Positions 55,104 to 64,000 of a stretch of DNA of 64,000 nucleotides are shown piece after piece (position 1 is the first letter of the stretch; every line of letters begins with the position of its first letter). The translations under genes and the position numbers were made by a program. Under the pieces are notes generated by a model that had not been told where the DNA came from, made no database searches, and worked only from the letters and a program-made list of their open reading frames with translations. Origin of the DNA: UBA5070 sp035913415 (GTDB lineage: Bacteria > Fibrobacterota > Fibrobacteria > UBA5070); the NCBI GenBank assembly GCA_035913415.1, contig JAMIIV010000001.1:3681-67680 (forward strand). Reading direction: 5' to 3'.

Positions 55104-58100
55104 ATGAGCCGAACCTGCCACAGCCGTGGATCCGACGCATCTGGCGAACGTCTTCGCGGGTTGGGGGTTGCCCTGTGGCTGGGTGTCTCGGGAGGTGGGG
55201 CCCTCGCGGCGGATGTTTCGCTCGATTGCAGCGATGCCGCAGGATACCAGCCTTGCTCGGCGAGTCTGGACAGCGCCCGCTTCTCACCGGATGGCATCGC
55301 GCTTTCCGCGTGGCCCGGAGGGAACAACACCCTGGTGCTTCCCTCCGGTGCGGGTGGCCGGACGATCACGGTCTCGGGTACGAAGTCGCTGGGAGGCATC
55401 AAGTTCCGCGGCACGGGATATGTCGTGTCGGGAACGGGATCCCTGAGCCTTGGATTCCCGCCCACCGTGTTCCAGATGGATTCCGCGGGGACGGTCTCGG
55501 CCAGGCTCGTGGGCAGCGCGGATCTCGAAAAACGAGGGACGGGCACGTTGTTGGTGTCGGGTGCGAACCAATGGACAGGACAGCTCCGCGTCTTCCAGGA
55601 CACCTTGCGGTTGGGATCGGATTCGGCCTTGGGAGATGCCGAGGCGCTGACCTCCGCCGAATCCGGAGGGGTTCTCGATCTGGGGGGGCGGGCCGTCGGG
55701 ACGGAGGTGATGCAACTGGCCGGAGGTGCCCTGATCAACCAGGATACCGCCAGGAGGTCCGCGATCCAACGCCTGGTGGTGACGGCCGATTCCCGCATCG
55801 GTGGCGTGGGCGGCGTCGATTTCCGGCGGCTCACGCATCCGTCTCCGTTCGTCAGCGTCAAGGCGGGGACGACACTCACCAAGACCGACACCGGCGAGGT
55901 CCAGTTCCACGGAGTTCCGCTCGATCTTGGTGGAACGTTCCGCGTGTCCAGAGGATTCGTGTCGTTCCACTATGGCATGAAATACCAGGGGACGGGGGTC
56001 TTCCAGATCGATTCGGGCGCGAAGATGCTGTTTCGCAACGATTCTCCAGGTGTGGTCCTGCCCTTCGAGGTGCGCATGAACGGCGCCGACCTGAACGTCT
56101 TCAATGCATTGGCCAGGACGGAATTCGCCAAGGATCTCGTGGTGTCGGGGAGCCACCGCAACATCCTGAACAACACATCACCCGTCCTGGTCTCCGGACG
56201 GATCACGGGAACCGGGCGGCAACTGACCAAATGGAGCGAGGGAAGCGTGGTGCTCGTGGGAGAGAATTCCTTCCTTGGAACGCTTGGAATCGAGGGCGGC
56301 GAGCTGCGCATCGGCAACGGAACGGAGGCGGGAAGCGTCGCCAGCGACACCATCCGGACCAACGCCTCGCTGGTGTTCGACCACTCGGGAACCAAGACCT
56401 ACGCAGGTCGCATCCTCGGCACGGGGATCCTGGCCAGGGAAGGGTCCGGAACCACCATCCTGACGGGAAATGTCACGCCAGGCAAGGGGATCTCGGTCCG
56501 GGCAGGCACCCTGCAGGTCGGCACCGGGGGCGCCGCCGGCACGATTTCCGGGACAATCGATCTCGCCGCGGGTTTGGTCGTGGATCGTTCGGGAACGCTG
56601 GTGCACTCGGACAGCCTCAGGGGATCGGGAAACCTGTTCAAGCGTGGTGCGGGGACCTTGGTCCTGGCGGGTGCCAACACCTTCCGGGGCCCGACGCGCA
56701 TCGATGCAGGCACGCTGCGGGTCGAGGCGTCCGCCGACAGCTCGCCCGTGGAGGTCCGCTCGGGATCGGTGCTCGAGGGGCGCGGTCGCGTGGGCGCCAT
56801 CGATCTCCAGGGAACCTTGCGGCCCGGGACCGACAGCGCGATCGGCGTCCTCACCGCGACCTCGCTCACGATTCCCCAGTTCGTTCCCGCCACGGTCCGC
56901 ATTCGCGCCTCTGGTTCGTCCAAGCCGGGGGTGGAGTACGACCGGATCTCGGCCTCGGGCAACGTGGACCTGGGGTCCAACGCGATCCTCGCGCTCGACC
57001 TGACCGGCTTCACGAAGGCGGGCACCGCCACCGGCATCGTCCTCGGGGCTGGACTCTCCGGAGTGTTCGATACCGTGCTTCTGGCCGGTGATTCCGGCTG
57101 GATCGCCACCGTGCGCTACACGTCGAAATCCGTCGATCTCGTGGTCGTGCGCGACTCGTCCAAGGATTCGGTGCCCGACACCACCGTGGTGCCACCTCCC
57201 GAGACATCCGACACGCTCGATACCCTCCTGGCCGCCGCAACGGACACGGGTAGGCTGGTGGTCCGGGGCATCGTGGCGATTCTCGCACCGCCACGGGTCG
57301 AATCTCGCCGGGTGACGGCCTTCCTGCTCGACTCCCTGCTGGGTCGCGGCATCCGCGGGGCCGACACGGCGCTGATGGTGGGAGCCTCCACGGATTTCCA
57401 GGAACCTCTCCTGGTGCGAATGCCCGTGTCCCTGGTGCCGGTCGGTAAACGTCTGCCGGGTGAGCGACCCCAGGTCTTCCACGTCGATGCCGCGGGGAAG
57501 GTCCACCTCGTCGCCTCGGACTGGGGGACGGATTCCCTCGTGAGGTTCAGCTCGACCTCCGCAGGTCCGTTCTGGCTGGGCTACGACACCGCCGCTCCAC
57601 ACGTACGTCTGGTGGTCGATCGAGACTCCCTTGCCAGCGGGCAGATCGCCACCGTCGAGGCCATCCTGGAGGACAACGTGGCCAGCACGAATCTGGAGCT
57701 GTGCCAGCTTCTTCCCGGCAGCCTGGTGGCTGTCTGCACCCCGGGAGGTACAGGTGATTCCCTCGTGGGGAGGCAAACCCTGGGCCGCGCCAACATCCCC
57801 TACGGGGCCACGATCTTCGCGCGCGCCGCGGATTCCCGCCAGAGCAGGAACACCGACTCCACCGACCTGGTCGTCTTCCACGATTCCCTGTCGTCGCCGA
57901 ACCCGCGGCTGGAAGACAAATACGAGCTGTTGTCCCTTCCCTACGTCACGTCGGCAGGATCGGCGATCACCGCGTTCCGTCGCCTTTGGGGATCTCCCGA
58001 TCCTCGGCGTTGGCGCGCGTGGTCCTGGGATTCGTCCGGATTCGCCGAGGTGCTCGACGGAGATGCCGGTTCGCTGGGCGGGTCCGCCTGGTGGATTCGA

Positions 58101-59111
58101 TCGCGTGGAGCCTCGCGGACCTGGAGTGTCGCCTCGGCCTGGACCTGGCCCCTGTCGAAGGTCTTCCAGACCACGTTGGAACCCGGATGGAATCTCGTGG
58201 GCAACCCCTACGCGTTCGACGTCGACTGGGCCGCGGTGCGCCGGGTGTCGGCGCTCGACAGTCTGGGTGTGGTCGGTCCCTATCTGCGCGACGGAGTCTC
58301 GGGAACCTGGATCTTTCCCGACCCCTCCGGCGTGTTTCCCGCCTGGTTCGGAGCCGCCGTCCACAATCCCCGTTCGGAACCGGTGGTGCTGCGTTTTCCG
58401 TCCCGTCCCAACCCGGCATTGGCGGCAAGGACGGCCACCGAACCGCGATGGGCCGGCGTCTCCTTGCGCTGGGTCCAAGGGGAGCGGGTTTCCTCGTGGG
58501 TCAGGGTAGGACTGATCGCCGAAGATGCCGGCCTCGCCCCTCGTTCGGTGCCCATGCCACCAGCCCCGGAGCTTTCCCTGACGGGATGGATCCAGGGGCG
58601 CTCGGCCCTGCTGGGCGACCTGCGCCTGGATCGTGGAGGTGCCAACGAATGGACCTTGCGGCTGGAGGGCATCGGCACGAATGCCCCGCTGGTCCTGGAG
58701 ACCATCAGGGAAGGTGCCGACACGGCGATGGCGATGCAGATTCGGGAGGGGATATCGGGCGGCTGGACCACCCTGGCTCCGAGGATGGAGCTGGGCGAGG
58801 GCGGGGGGACGCGTTCCTACGTGCTGGCCATCGGAGGGCCCGCGCGTCTGGCCCGGCCCGGGGGAGGGCTCGACGTGGCGGTGCGATCGGGAACCCTGGA
58901 GTGGACCCTTCCCTCCGAGGCGGGACGCGTGCGGGTTCGCATCGAGTTGCGCGACCTCTCCGGAAGAGTGGTGACGGTTCCTGTCGACGAGGTCATGGAT
59001 CCGGGCACCTACCGTCGTTCCCTGGGGATCCCTCGGGCCTCGCGGGCGCGCCTGGTGGTCCTGCGCGCGGCGGGCGCCTTCCGCACGATCCACTTCGCCG
59101 ACCTCCGCTGA
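55104..59111 (+). CDS. Large exported protein with autotransporter-type beta-strand repeats
   Basis: The 1335-residue protein has a signal peptide ending near LGVSGGGALAADV. Residues ~100-600 are beta-helix with PATR repeats of the form GTGTLLVSGANQWTG, GTLVLAGANTFRGPT and AGTLQVGTGGAAGT. The C-terminal half has Asp/Ser-rich Ig-like stretches. It ends in a FlgD/Ig-like domain (VRIELRDLSGRVVTVPVDE...GTYRRSL) resembling C-terminal sorting or anchor domains of FCB surface proteins. No outer-membrane barrel translocator is present, so it is not a self-exporting autotransporter. A surface adhesin or fibre role is a guess. Confidence 0.65.
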   Translation: MSRTCHSRGSDASGERLRGLGVALWLGVSGGGALAADVSLDCSDAAGYQPCSASLDSARFSPDGIALSAWPGGNNTLVLPSGAGGRTITVSGTKSLGGIKFRGTGYVVSGTGSLSLGFPPTVFQMDSAGTVSARLVGSADLEKRGTGTLLVSGANQWTGQLRVFQDTLRLGSDSALGDAEALTSAESGGVLDLGGRAVGTEVMQLAGGALINQDTARRSAIQRLVVTADSRIGGVGGVDFRRLTHPSPFVSVKAGTTLTKTDTGEVQFHGVPLDLGGTFRVSRGFVSFHYGMKYQGTGVFQIDSGAKMLFRNDSPGVVLPFEVRMNGADLNVFNALARTEFAKDLVVSGSHRNILNNTSPVLVSGRITGTGRQLTKWSEGSVVLVGENSFLGTLGIEGGELRIGNGTEAGSVASDTIRTNASLVFDHSGTKTYAGRILGTGILAREGSGTTILTGNVTPGKGISVRAGTLQVGTGGAAGTISGTIDLAAGLVVDRSGTLVHSDSLRGSGNLFKRGAGTLVLAGANTFRGPTRIDAGTLRVEASADSSPVEVRSGSVLEGRGRVGAIDLQGTLRPGTDSAIGVLTATSLTIPQFVPATVRIRASGSSKPGVEYDRISASGNVDLGSNAILALDLTGFTKAGTATGIVLGAGLSGVFDTVLLAGDSGWIATVRYTSKSVDLVVVRDSSKDSVPDTTVVPPPETSDTLDTLLAAATDTGRLVVRGIVAILAPPRVESRRVTAFLLDSLLGRGIRGADTALMVGASTDFQEPLLVRMPVSLVPVGKRLPGERPQVFHVDAAGKVHLVASDWGTDSLVRFSSTSAGPFWLGYDTAAPHVRLVVDRDSLASGQIATVEAILEDNVASTNLELCQLLPGSLVAVCTPGGTGDSLVGRQTLGRANIPYGATIFARAADSRQSRNTDSTDLVVFHDSLSSPNPRLEDKYELLSLPYVTSAGSAITAFRRLWGSPDPRRWRAWSWDSSGFAEVLDGDAGSLGGSAWWIRSRGASRTWSVASAWTWPLSKVFQTTLEPGWNLVGNPYAFDVDWAAVRRVSALDSLGVVGPYLRDGVSGTWIFPDPSGVFPAWFGAAVHNPRSEPVVLRFPSRPNPALAARTATEPRWAGVSLRWVQGERVSSWVRVGLIAEDAGLAPRSVPMPPAPELSLTGWIQGRSALLGDLRLDRGGANEWTLRLEGIGTNAPLVLETIREGADTAMAMQIREGISGGWTTLAPRMELGEGGGTRSYVLAIGGPARLARPGGGLDVAVRSGTLEWTLPSEAGRVRVRIELRDLSGRVVTVPVDEVMDPGTYRRSLGIPRASRARLVVLRAAGAFRTIHFADLR

Positions 59112-59185
59112 TCGCCCGGGGTGGGTTTCCGTTATCGCCTCGAACACTCCGCGCGAGGTTTTGTTGGCTCCGGCGGTGACACCAT

Positions 59186-59193
59186 GGTACCAT
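59186..59193 (+). promoter_or_regulatory. Possible extended -10 element
   Basis: GGTACCAT lies seven bases before the ATG at 59201, so transcription from it would be leaderless. Confidence 0.3.
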
Positions 59194-59200
59194 CGGTCCA

Positions 59201-60646
59201 ATGACGGGTTTGCTCGGCATCATGATCGTGGTCCTTGGGGTGTTCGCGGGGAAGGACGCATCCGACGAGGTCGGGTCGCTGTCCAGGAGCGCGAAGGCCC
59301 TGCTCGATGATGGGCATGCCCGAAAGGCCTTGGTGTTGCTGCGTCGCGCGCGGGCTCTCGATCCCCGCCAGGCCGAAGTCGACCAGCTCATGGACGCCTG
59401 CAGGGCCAGCTTGGGGATGTGGGTCTCCCCCGAGGCCTCGGCCAGGTCGATCGTGCTGGACGATCGTCTCCAGCAGGCTGTCCGCGAGCGTCCCGATTCG
59501 ATGGTCGGTGTGGCGAAGGGGCTGGTCGTGGCGGAGGACCTCGGCGAGGCGGTGCGGGTCTGGAGTGCGTTGGCATCCCATCACGGAGCGTCTCCGGCCA
59601 TCCTGGAGGGTTTCCGCGACGCCCGCGCCCGCCAGGAAATGAAGGTCGCGTTCCACCTGGACCTGTCCCGTCGGTCGGTCTCCCGCGGGCAGTTGGGCCA
59701 GGCGCTCCTCCAGGCGCGCCTGGCGTGGTCGGCACGTCCGGAAGATCCCCTGCTGCGCGAGAAGGTCGACCAGACGCGACTGGCCTTCGAGCAGGGAATC
59801 GCCGCGCTGGACCGTGACCTGCGGGATCGCCTCGCCTCGGGGGACCTCGACGGAGCGCGCGCGACGGTCCGGTGGATCCGGATCGCGGCCCCGGAGTTGG
59901 ACAGTTTCCGTCGCATCCAGGACTCCCTGGCGAACCGCAAGCGGGAGGTCCTGCTGGCGCGACTGCGGGAGGTCGACGCGATGGTCGACGCGGGTCGCGA
60001 GCGGGAGGCGATCGAAGCGGTCCTGGACCTGGGCGACTCCGATCCGCAGGACCCCCTGGTGGTGTCCACGCGCGAGGCCCTGGGCCGGCGCCTCGAGGGG
60101 CTTCGGCGTCGACGCAACCTCGACGGCATCGCCCGGTCCGTCGAAGAGGCGATTCGTTCCGCCGACGGCTCCCGCGCGGTGGCCCTCTTCGAGGATCTCC
60201 AGCGTGCGGGAAGAGGGGACACCGCCGAGCAGCGTCTGCGCCCCAGGGTCGACTCCATCCGCCAGGCCGAACGCTCCGCGGCGGTCTTCGACGAGGGGCT
60301 CACCGCCGCGCGCCAGGCCCTCGCACGCAAGGACCTGGTGTCGGGGCGAGCCGCCCTGCAACGCGCCCTGGCCGCACGACCCGGCAACGTGATGGCCCGA
60401 AAGCTCCTGTCCGACGTCGAGGCCGCTCCCCCCCCGGTCCCCATCGTCGAACGGCGGGTCGCGCCCGACAACAGGGTCGGCGAGCGTGTGCGGGAACTCC
60501 TGGTCTCGGGCGTGGCGGCCTACCGGGCAGGGGAATACGAATCGGCGCTGGCTCGTTGGCACCAAGCCTTGGAGCTGGACCCCGACAACGTGCAGGCCCG
60601 GCGCTACATCGACAACGTGGGCAAGAAGCAGGAGAGATTGCGATGA
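59201..60646 (+). CDS. TPR-repeat protein, exported or membrane-anchored
   Basis: The 481-residue protein begins with a short hydrophobic segment (MTGLLGIMIVVLGVFAG) and continues as helical pairs. TPR-like units include LLDDGHARKALVLLRRARALDP near 35 and AAYRAGEYESALARWHQALELDP near the C-terminus; the middle is Arg/Leu/Ala-rich, less regular helix. Such proteins usually act as interaction scaffolds. It is the first gene of an operon with the propeller protein, the cyclase and a further exported protein (ATGA overlaps). Confidence 0.72.
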   Translation: MTGLLGIMIVVLGVFAGKDASDEVGSLSRSAKALLDDGHARKALVLLRRARALDPRQAEVDQLMDACRASLGMWVSPEASARSIVLDDRLQQAVRERPDSMVGVAKGLVVAEDLGEAVRVWSALASHHGASPAILEGFRDARARQEMKVAFHLDLSRRSVSRGQLGQALLQARLAWSARPEDPLLREKVDQTRLAFEQGIAALDRDLRDRLASGDLDGARATVRWIRIAAPELDSFRRIQDSLANRKREVLLARLREVDAMVDAGREREAIEAVLDLGDSDPQDPLVVSTREALGRRLEGLRRRRNLDGIARSVEEAIRSADGSRAVALFEDLQRAGRGDTAEQRLRPRVDSIRQAERSAAVFDEGLTAARQALARKDLVSGRAALQRALAARPGNVMARKLLSDVEAAPPPVPIVERRVAPDNRVGERVRELLVSGVAAYRAGEYESALARWHQALELDPDNVQARRYIDNVGKKQERLR

Positions 60647-62694
60647 TCGGAATGCTCGCGTCGCTGCTGGTCGCGGCCAACTCCACCCCCTGGATCCTGC
60701 CCGACGATCCCGGCTCCTGGACCCGTCATCCGGTCTCGGAATCCGCCGTCCTGGTGACCTCGATGGCCATCGGGGACGCCGGAGCGGCGGCGGGATTGTC
60801 GCAAGGAGGCGTGGTGGTGGTGGATCCCCTGCGGGGTCGGCGCTTCTCCATCCAGGGTTCCGCGTTCGGCGCCAAGGGACGGATCCTGTCGCTCGCCTGG
60901 ACGGGTCCGGACCTCTGGATCGTCTCGGAGGCGGGTTTGCATCGCCAGAGGACCGTGGTCTCGGCGGAGGGCTCGGTCGCCCCCGTCCCCGCGCTGCTGG
61001 GCGGCGCGCGCGCGGTCTTCGCCCAAGGAGGCGCCCTCTGGTGCGCCACCACGACCTCCCTCCTGGAAATCTCCCCGCTCACCGGGGAGATCCGTCGGGA
61101 ATGGAAGTTCCCGCAGATGCTCGAGCCGACTTCGCTGCTACGGGTCGCGGGTCGCACCTTCGTGGGGACCGCGGCCAAGGGGCTGTTCGTGCACGACAGC
61201 TCCACCTTGGCCTGGTCGAGGGTCACCAGGGCCGAAGGACTGTCCGACGACCAGGTCACCGGGCTGGAGTGGTCGGGTGGCGAGGTCTTCGTGGGCACGG
61301 CCGAGGGCGTGGACGTTTTCGATCTATCCACCCAGAGGGTCCGGCCCCTTCCCGGTGCTCCCGGCACGTTCTGGCTCGCGCAGGCAAACGGCCACCTTCT
61401 GTGCACCGGGGCCGACGGCCTGTACGTGGCCGACCTCGAACGTCGCACCTTCCGCCGTGTGGTGCTGCCCAACGCGGTCTCGGCGGACGGCGCCGTGGCC
61501 GTGGACCAGGGATTCCTGGCGGTCGGTGCCGGAAGGGAAATCCTCGTCCGACCCGTGGGCGGCATCCTGTCCGACGAACCCGCCCGTCCGGACCCCGAGG
61601 GCTTTCGCATCCGAACGGCTCGACAGATTCCGTCGGGTCTGGTGCTGCGTGCTTGGATGCGCCTTCCGGAATGGCCCGCAACCCGCATGGAATTGAAGGT
61701 CCAGCCGGCCGACAGCCTGGTCTACGTGGTGCAGACCCCACCGGATGTCCTGGGAGGAATCCTGATCGACCTCGAGATCGCCGGCCCCAAGTCCGTCCTG
61801 GAGATGCGGAGTCTGGCCGGGGTCGGCGACCGCCGCCGTCCGGTGCTGGACATGGCGGCTCCACCGACGGTCGTGCGTGGCACCGAGCTGGTGGTCTCCG
61901 GCGCGGTTTCCGGGACGGGTCCCTTGAAACTCGCCGTGCAGCCCGAAGGTCGCGAATGGACGATCACCGCCAACGGTCGCTTCCGCGGCACCGTCACCTT
62001 GCTCAAGGGCACCAACCGGTTCGCCCTCACGTTGTCGGACGGCCTGGGGATGACCACCCACCGCGCCTGGACGGTGGTGTCGGACGATGTCCCCCCGGAA
62101 GTGGAGCCGTTTCCGACGGACACCGTGGCTGGGGACTACGCCCGCCTGCGCCTGAAGGTCTGGGACGCGACCCAGGTGAAGGCGACCTCCACCTGGGCTG
62201 GGGGCCCCCTCGTCGTGGATGTGCTCGATTCCAACATCGTCCTGGAAGCGGGAGGATTGGCCCTGGGCGAGAACCGGATCCCGCTGGTGGTCACCGATGC
62301 GGCGGGCAACCGTTCTTCCATGGAATTGCGCGTCCACCGTCGGGACCCCGTGCGCGCCTTCGACGCGGCGGCCGGTTCTGTAGACCAGATCTTGTCCACC
62401 CAACCGGGTTTGACCGGAAACGGGGGACGGGGAGTCACCCTGGTGCGCTACCGGGCGATCGACGGCGAGACGCTCGAAGACGTTTCGGAACGCTTCTATG
62501 GAACGCGTCCGCTTTCGGCCATCGTGGCGCGATGGAACGGCTTCCCGGACTCCCTGCAGGGCAGGCGGCTCACCGCCGGGACCACCGTCGACGTCCCGTT
62601 CTGGACCGACTTCGAATTCGGGAGGATGGACCTGCGCGAGGCGACCACCAGTTTCCCCTGGAGCTCCGCGCCCGCCTCCAAGGGTCGCAAATGA
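60643..62694 (+). CDS. Beta-propeller protein with Ig-like and LysM-like domains
   Basis: The 683-residue protein has a signal-like start. Residues ~20-310 are repeated beta-propeller blades of the Reg_prop type (VDVFDLSTQRVRPLPGAPG, LLCTGADGLYVADLE). Ig-like beta domains follow (TANGRFRGTVTLLKGTNRF). The last ~80 residues resemble LysM (YRAIDGETLEDVSERFYGT...ARWNGFPDSLQGRRLTAGT), which would bind peptidoglycan. A periplasmic sensory or scaffold role next to the cyclase is plausible. Starts and stops overlap both neighbours (ATGA). Confidence 0.65.
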   Translation: MIGMLASLLVAANSTPWILPDDPGSWTRHPVSESAVLVTSMAIGDAGAAAGLSQGGVVVVDPLRGRRFSIQGSAFGAKGRILSLAWTGPDLWIVSEAGLHRQRTVVSAEGSVAPVPALLGGARAVFAQGGALWCATTTSLLEISPLTGEIRREWKFPQMLEPTSLLRVAGRTFVGTAAKGLFVHDSSTLAWSRVTRAEGLSDDQVTGLEWSGGEVFVGTAEGVDVFDLSTQRVRPLPGAPGTFWLAQANGHLLCTGADGLYVADLERRTFRRVVLPNAVSADGAVAVDQGFLAVGAGREILVRPVGGILSDEPARPDPEGFRIRTARQIPSGLVLRAWMRLPEWPATRMELKVQPADSLVYVVQTPPDVLGGILIDLEIAGPKSVLEMRSLAGVGDRRRPVLDMAAPPTVVRGTELVVSGAVSGTGPLKLAVQPEGREWTITANGRFRGTVTLLKGTNRFALTLSDGLGMTTHRAWTVVSDDVPPEVEPFPTDTVAGDYARLRLKVWDATQVKATSTWAGGPLVVDVLDSNIVLEAGGLALGENRIPLVVTDAAGNRSSMELRVHRRDPVRAFDAAAGSVDQILSTQPGLTGNGGRGVTLVRYRAIDGETLEDVSERFYGTRPLSAIVARWNGFPDSLQGRRLTAGTTVDVPFWTDFEFGRMDLREATTSFPWSSAPASKGRK

Positions 62695-63956
62695 AGTCGC
62701 GCATGGGCATTCGGGGACAATTCCTGTTGCTCCTGATGGCCTCGCTGATCGGGGTCACCAGCAGCACGGCCTTCCTCGCGGCCCAGTCCCAACGCGACCA
62801 ACTCCTGCAGGAGAGGGAGCGCCGCGGCGCCGCGGTGCTGCGCTCCTGGGCGAGCCTGTGCCGGGAACGGCTGCTCAGCGACGAGACCGTGAACCTTCCC
62901 ATGTGGGACTTCATCGACGAGCTGCGCCGCGGCGACAGCTCGGTGCTGGAGGTCTACCTGCTGGATTCGGCGGGGACGGTCCTGGTGCACGGCAACCCCG
63001 CCCTGGTGGGGACCAAGGGAGCACCGCAGGATTCGATGATTCGATGGCTCTGGAGCCCCATCGACCACGCCCCGGTGCGCACCGCCGACGGAACGGTGCT
63101 GCGCTTCACGAAGGCGATCGACGTGGGTGGGCGGCGCCTGGGGCTTGCGCGCGTCGAGTTCTCGTCGGCGGGCATCGAGGAGGGCATCCGTGACGCCATG
63201 CGGCGCATCGTGTTTTCCGCGACCTTGATCGCCCTCGTCGGAGGCCTGCTCGCGAGCCTGATGCTCTATCCTCTCACACGTTCCATCCATCTTCTGGTCG
63301 ACGGTGTGCGCCGCTTCGGCGAGACCTTCAATCCCGAGGACCCGGCTTCGGTCGACCAGCGCATCGAGTTTCGGGCCTTCAACGAGATGGCCGACCTGCG
63401 CGATTCCTTCAACGAGATGACCGCGACGCTCAAGACCACCATGCTCGAACGCAAGAGCCTCAAGGAGGAGACGGGCATCCTGCGCCACCAGGCCACCACG
63501 GACGCCCTGACCGGACTTTACAACAAACGCCAGTTCGAGGAAGACTTCCCGGCCCTGGTGGAGCTCTCGGCCGCCCGCAAGCGATCGCTCTGCCTGCTGA
63601 TGCTCGATATGGACCGTTTCAAGCTCCTCAACGACACCCTCGGGCACGCCGAGGGGGATCGCGCCTTGAAGGACCTCGCGCAGTCGATTCGGGAGCGCAC
63701 GCGCACGACCGAGCGCGCCTATCGCGTCGGTGGGGACGAGTTCATCGTGATCTCGGTGGGAACCACCATGGAGGATGCCGTCGCGATCTCCGAGCGCATC
63801 GCCGACCACTACGACAAGTGCAAGGCCGAGGGCAATCCCACCTCGATCTCGTTCGGTATCGTGGCCTACGACGGCCACAGCAAGCCGGAGGAGTTCCTGC
63901 ACTCCGCCGACGAGGAGATGTACCGCGTCAAACGCGCCAAGAAGGCGCAACGATGA
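62691..63956 (+). CDS. Membrane diguanylate cyclase (GGDEF)
   Basis: The 421-residue protein has a first helix near 10-30, a periplasmic sensor region of ~150 residues (NLPMWDFIDELRRGDSSVLEVYLL), a second helix near 185-205, a HAMP-like linker and a C-terminal GGDEF domain. The domain has DALTGLYNKRQFEED, MLDMDRFKLLNDTLGHAEGD, and the intact GGDEF site near 347-351. An RxxD inhibitory site is not seen. It would make cyclic di-GMP in response to an envelope signal, perhaps relayed by the adjacent propeller and TPR proteins. Confidence 0.9.
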   Translation: MKSRMGIRGQFLLLLMASLIGVTSSTAFLAAQSQRDQLLQERERRGAAVLRSWASLCRERLLSDETVNLPMWDFIDELRRGDSSVLEVYLLDSAGTVLVHGNPALVGTKGAPQDSMIRWLWSPIDHAPVRTADGTVLRFTKAIDVGGRRLGLARVEFSSAGIEEGIRDAMRRIVFSATLIALVGGLLASLMLYPLTRSIHLLVDGVRRFGETFNPEDPASVDQRIEFRAFNEMADLRDSFNEMTATLKTTMLERKSLKEETGILRHQATTDALTGLYNKRQFEEDFPALVELSAARKRSLCLLMLDMDRFKLLNDTLGHAEGDRALKDLAQSIRERTRTTERAYRVGGDEFIVISVGTTMEDAVAISERIADHYDKCKAEGNPTSISFGIVAYDGHSKPEEFLHSADEEMYRVKRAKKAQR

Positions 63957-64000
63957 TCGCGTCCGCGCTATGTCTGCTCCTGGCGGGGGCCAGGGTCGAT
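63953..64000 (+). CDS. Start of a further exported protein (partial)
   Basis: An ATG overlaps the cyclase stop (ATGA at 63953-63956), and 16 codons are present before the window ends: MIASALCLLLAGARVD. They look like the start of a signal peptide. Nothing more can be said, except that it belongs to the same operon. Confidence 0.6.
   Translation, partial: MIASALCLLLAGARVD

Overview
The window is a GC-rich, densely coding bacterial chromosome segment. It carries about 45 protein genes, one RNase P RNA gene, and no recognisable insertion sequence, phage, CRISPR array or tRNA. Many neighbouring genes overlap by four bases (ATGA or GTGA), so most sit in tightly coupled operons. The gene content suggests a Gram-negative, FCB-group organism, most likely a Fibrobacterota relative: futalosine-type menaquinone synthesis, heme from glutamyl-tRNA, a Lol lipoprotein-export system, outer-membrane barrels and lipoproteins, a PL9-type pectate lyase, and a recurring TAnnTTTG promoter box of the kind described for Bacteroidota. 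The phylum is an inference; no rRNA is present.

Layout. 1-4.7 kb: end of a PEGA-domain protein, then a + strand run of a Minf_1886-like protein, mqnA, an amidohydrolase (probable aminofutalosine deaminase), pdxA and queG. 4.9-8.7 kb: hrpA on the - strand. 8.8-9.6 kb: a HisN-like phosphatase. 9.7-14.4 kb: four type IV pilin-like genes, the last with a very large ectodomain. 14.4-20.2 kb: a DUF1460 lipoprotein, then hemX-hemA-hemC-hemD-hemL. 20.3-27.2 kb: an outer-membrane protein, slyD-type FKBP, a lipoprotein, lolC/E, lolD, mcsA-like, mcsB-like and a family 2 glycosyltransferase. 27.2-29.7 kb (-): mnmA and thrC. 29.7-36.8 kb (+): EamA transporter, lipoprotein plus barrel pair, DUF4912 protein, GH57 branching enzyme, Nudix hydrolase. 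36.9-39.5 kb (-): RhlE-type helicase and a cysteine-cluster protein. 39.6-41.3 kb (+): a small ORF, a barrel protein, and a Sua5-type enzyme. 41.7-49.5 kb (-): tetR, RND adaptor, RND pump, TolC and a polysaccharide flippase.

49.8-50.2 kb holds rnpB (+), whose 3' end is followed by a tandem copy of itself and then a fragment. 50.4-51.8 kb (-) is the PL9-like lyase, 52-53.1 kb an unrecognised exported protein, 53.3-54.9 kb (-) hcp with a clear promoter and terminator, and 55.1-59.1 kb a large exported beta-repeat protein. 59.2-64 kb is an operon of TPR protein, beta-propeller/LysM-like protein, membrane diguanylate cyclase and the start of a further exported protein.

The most useful new observations are these: the rnpB 3' duplication; a common TAnnTT(T/G)(G/C) box anchored by the rnpB 5' end, which implies several leaderless mRNAs; two identical-geometry inverted repeats (TTCGAC-N15-GTCGAA) at tetR and its efflux operon; an McsB homologue lacking expected catalytic residues; and probable CTG start codons at CTGA gene overlaps.
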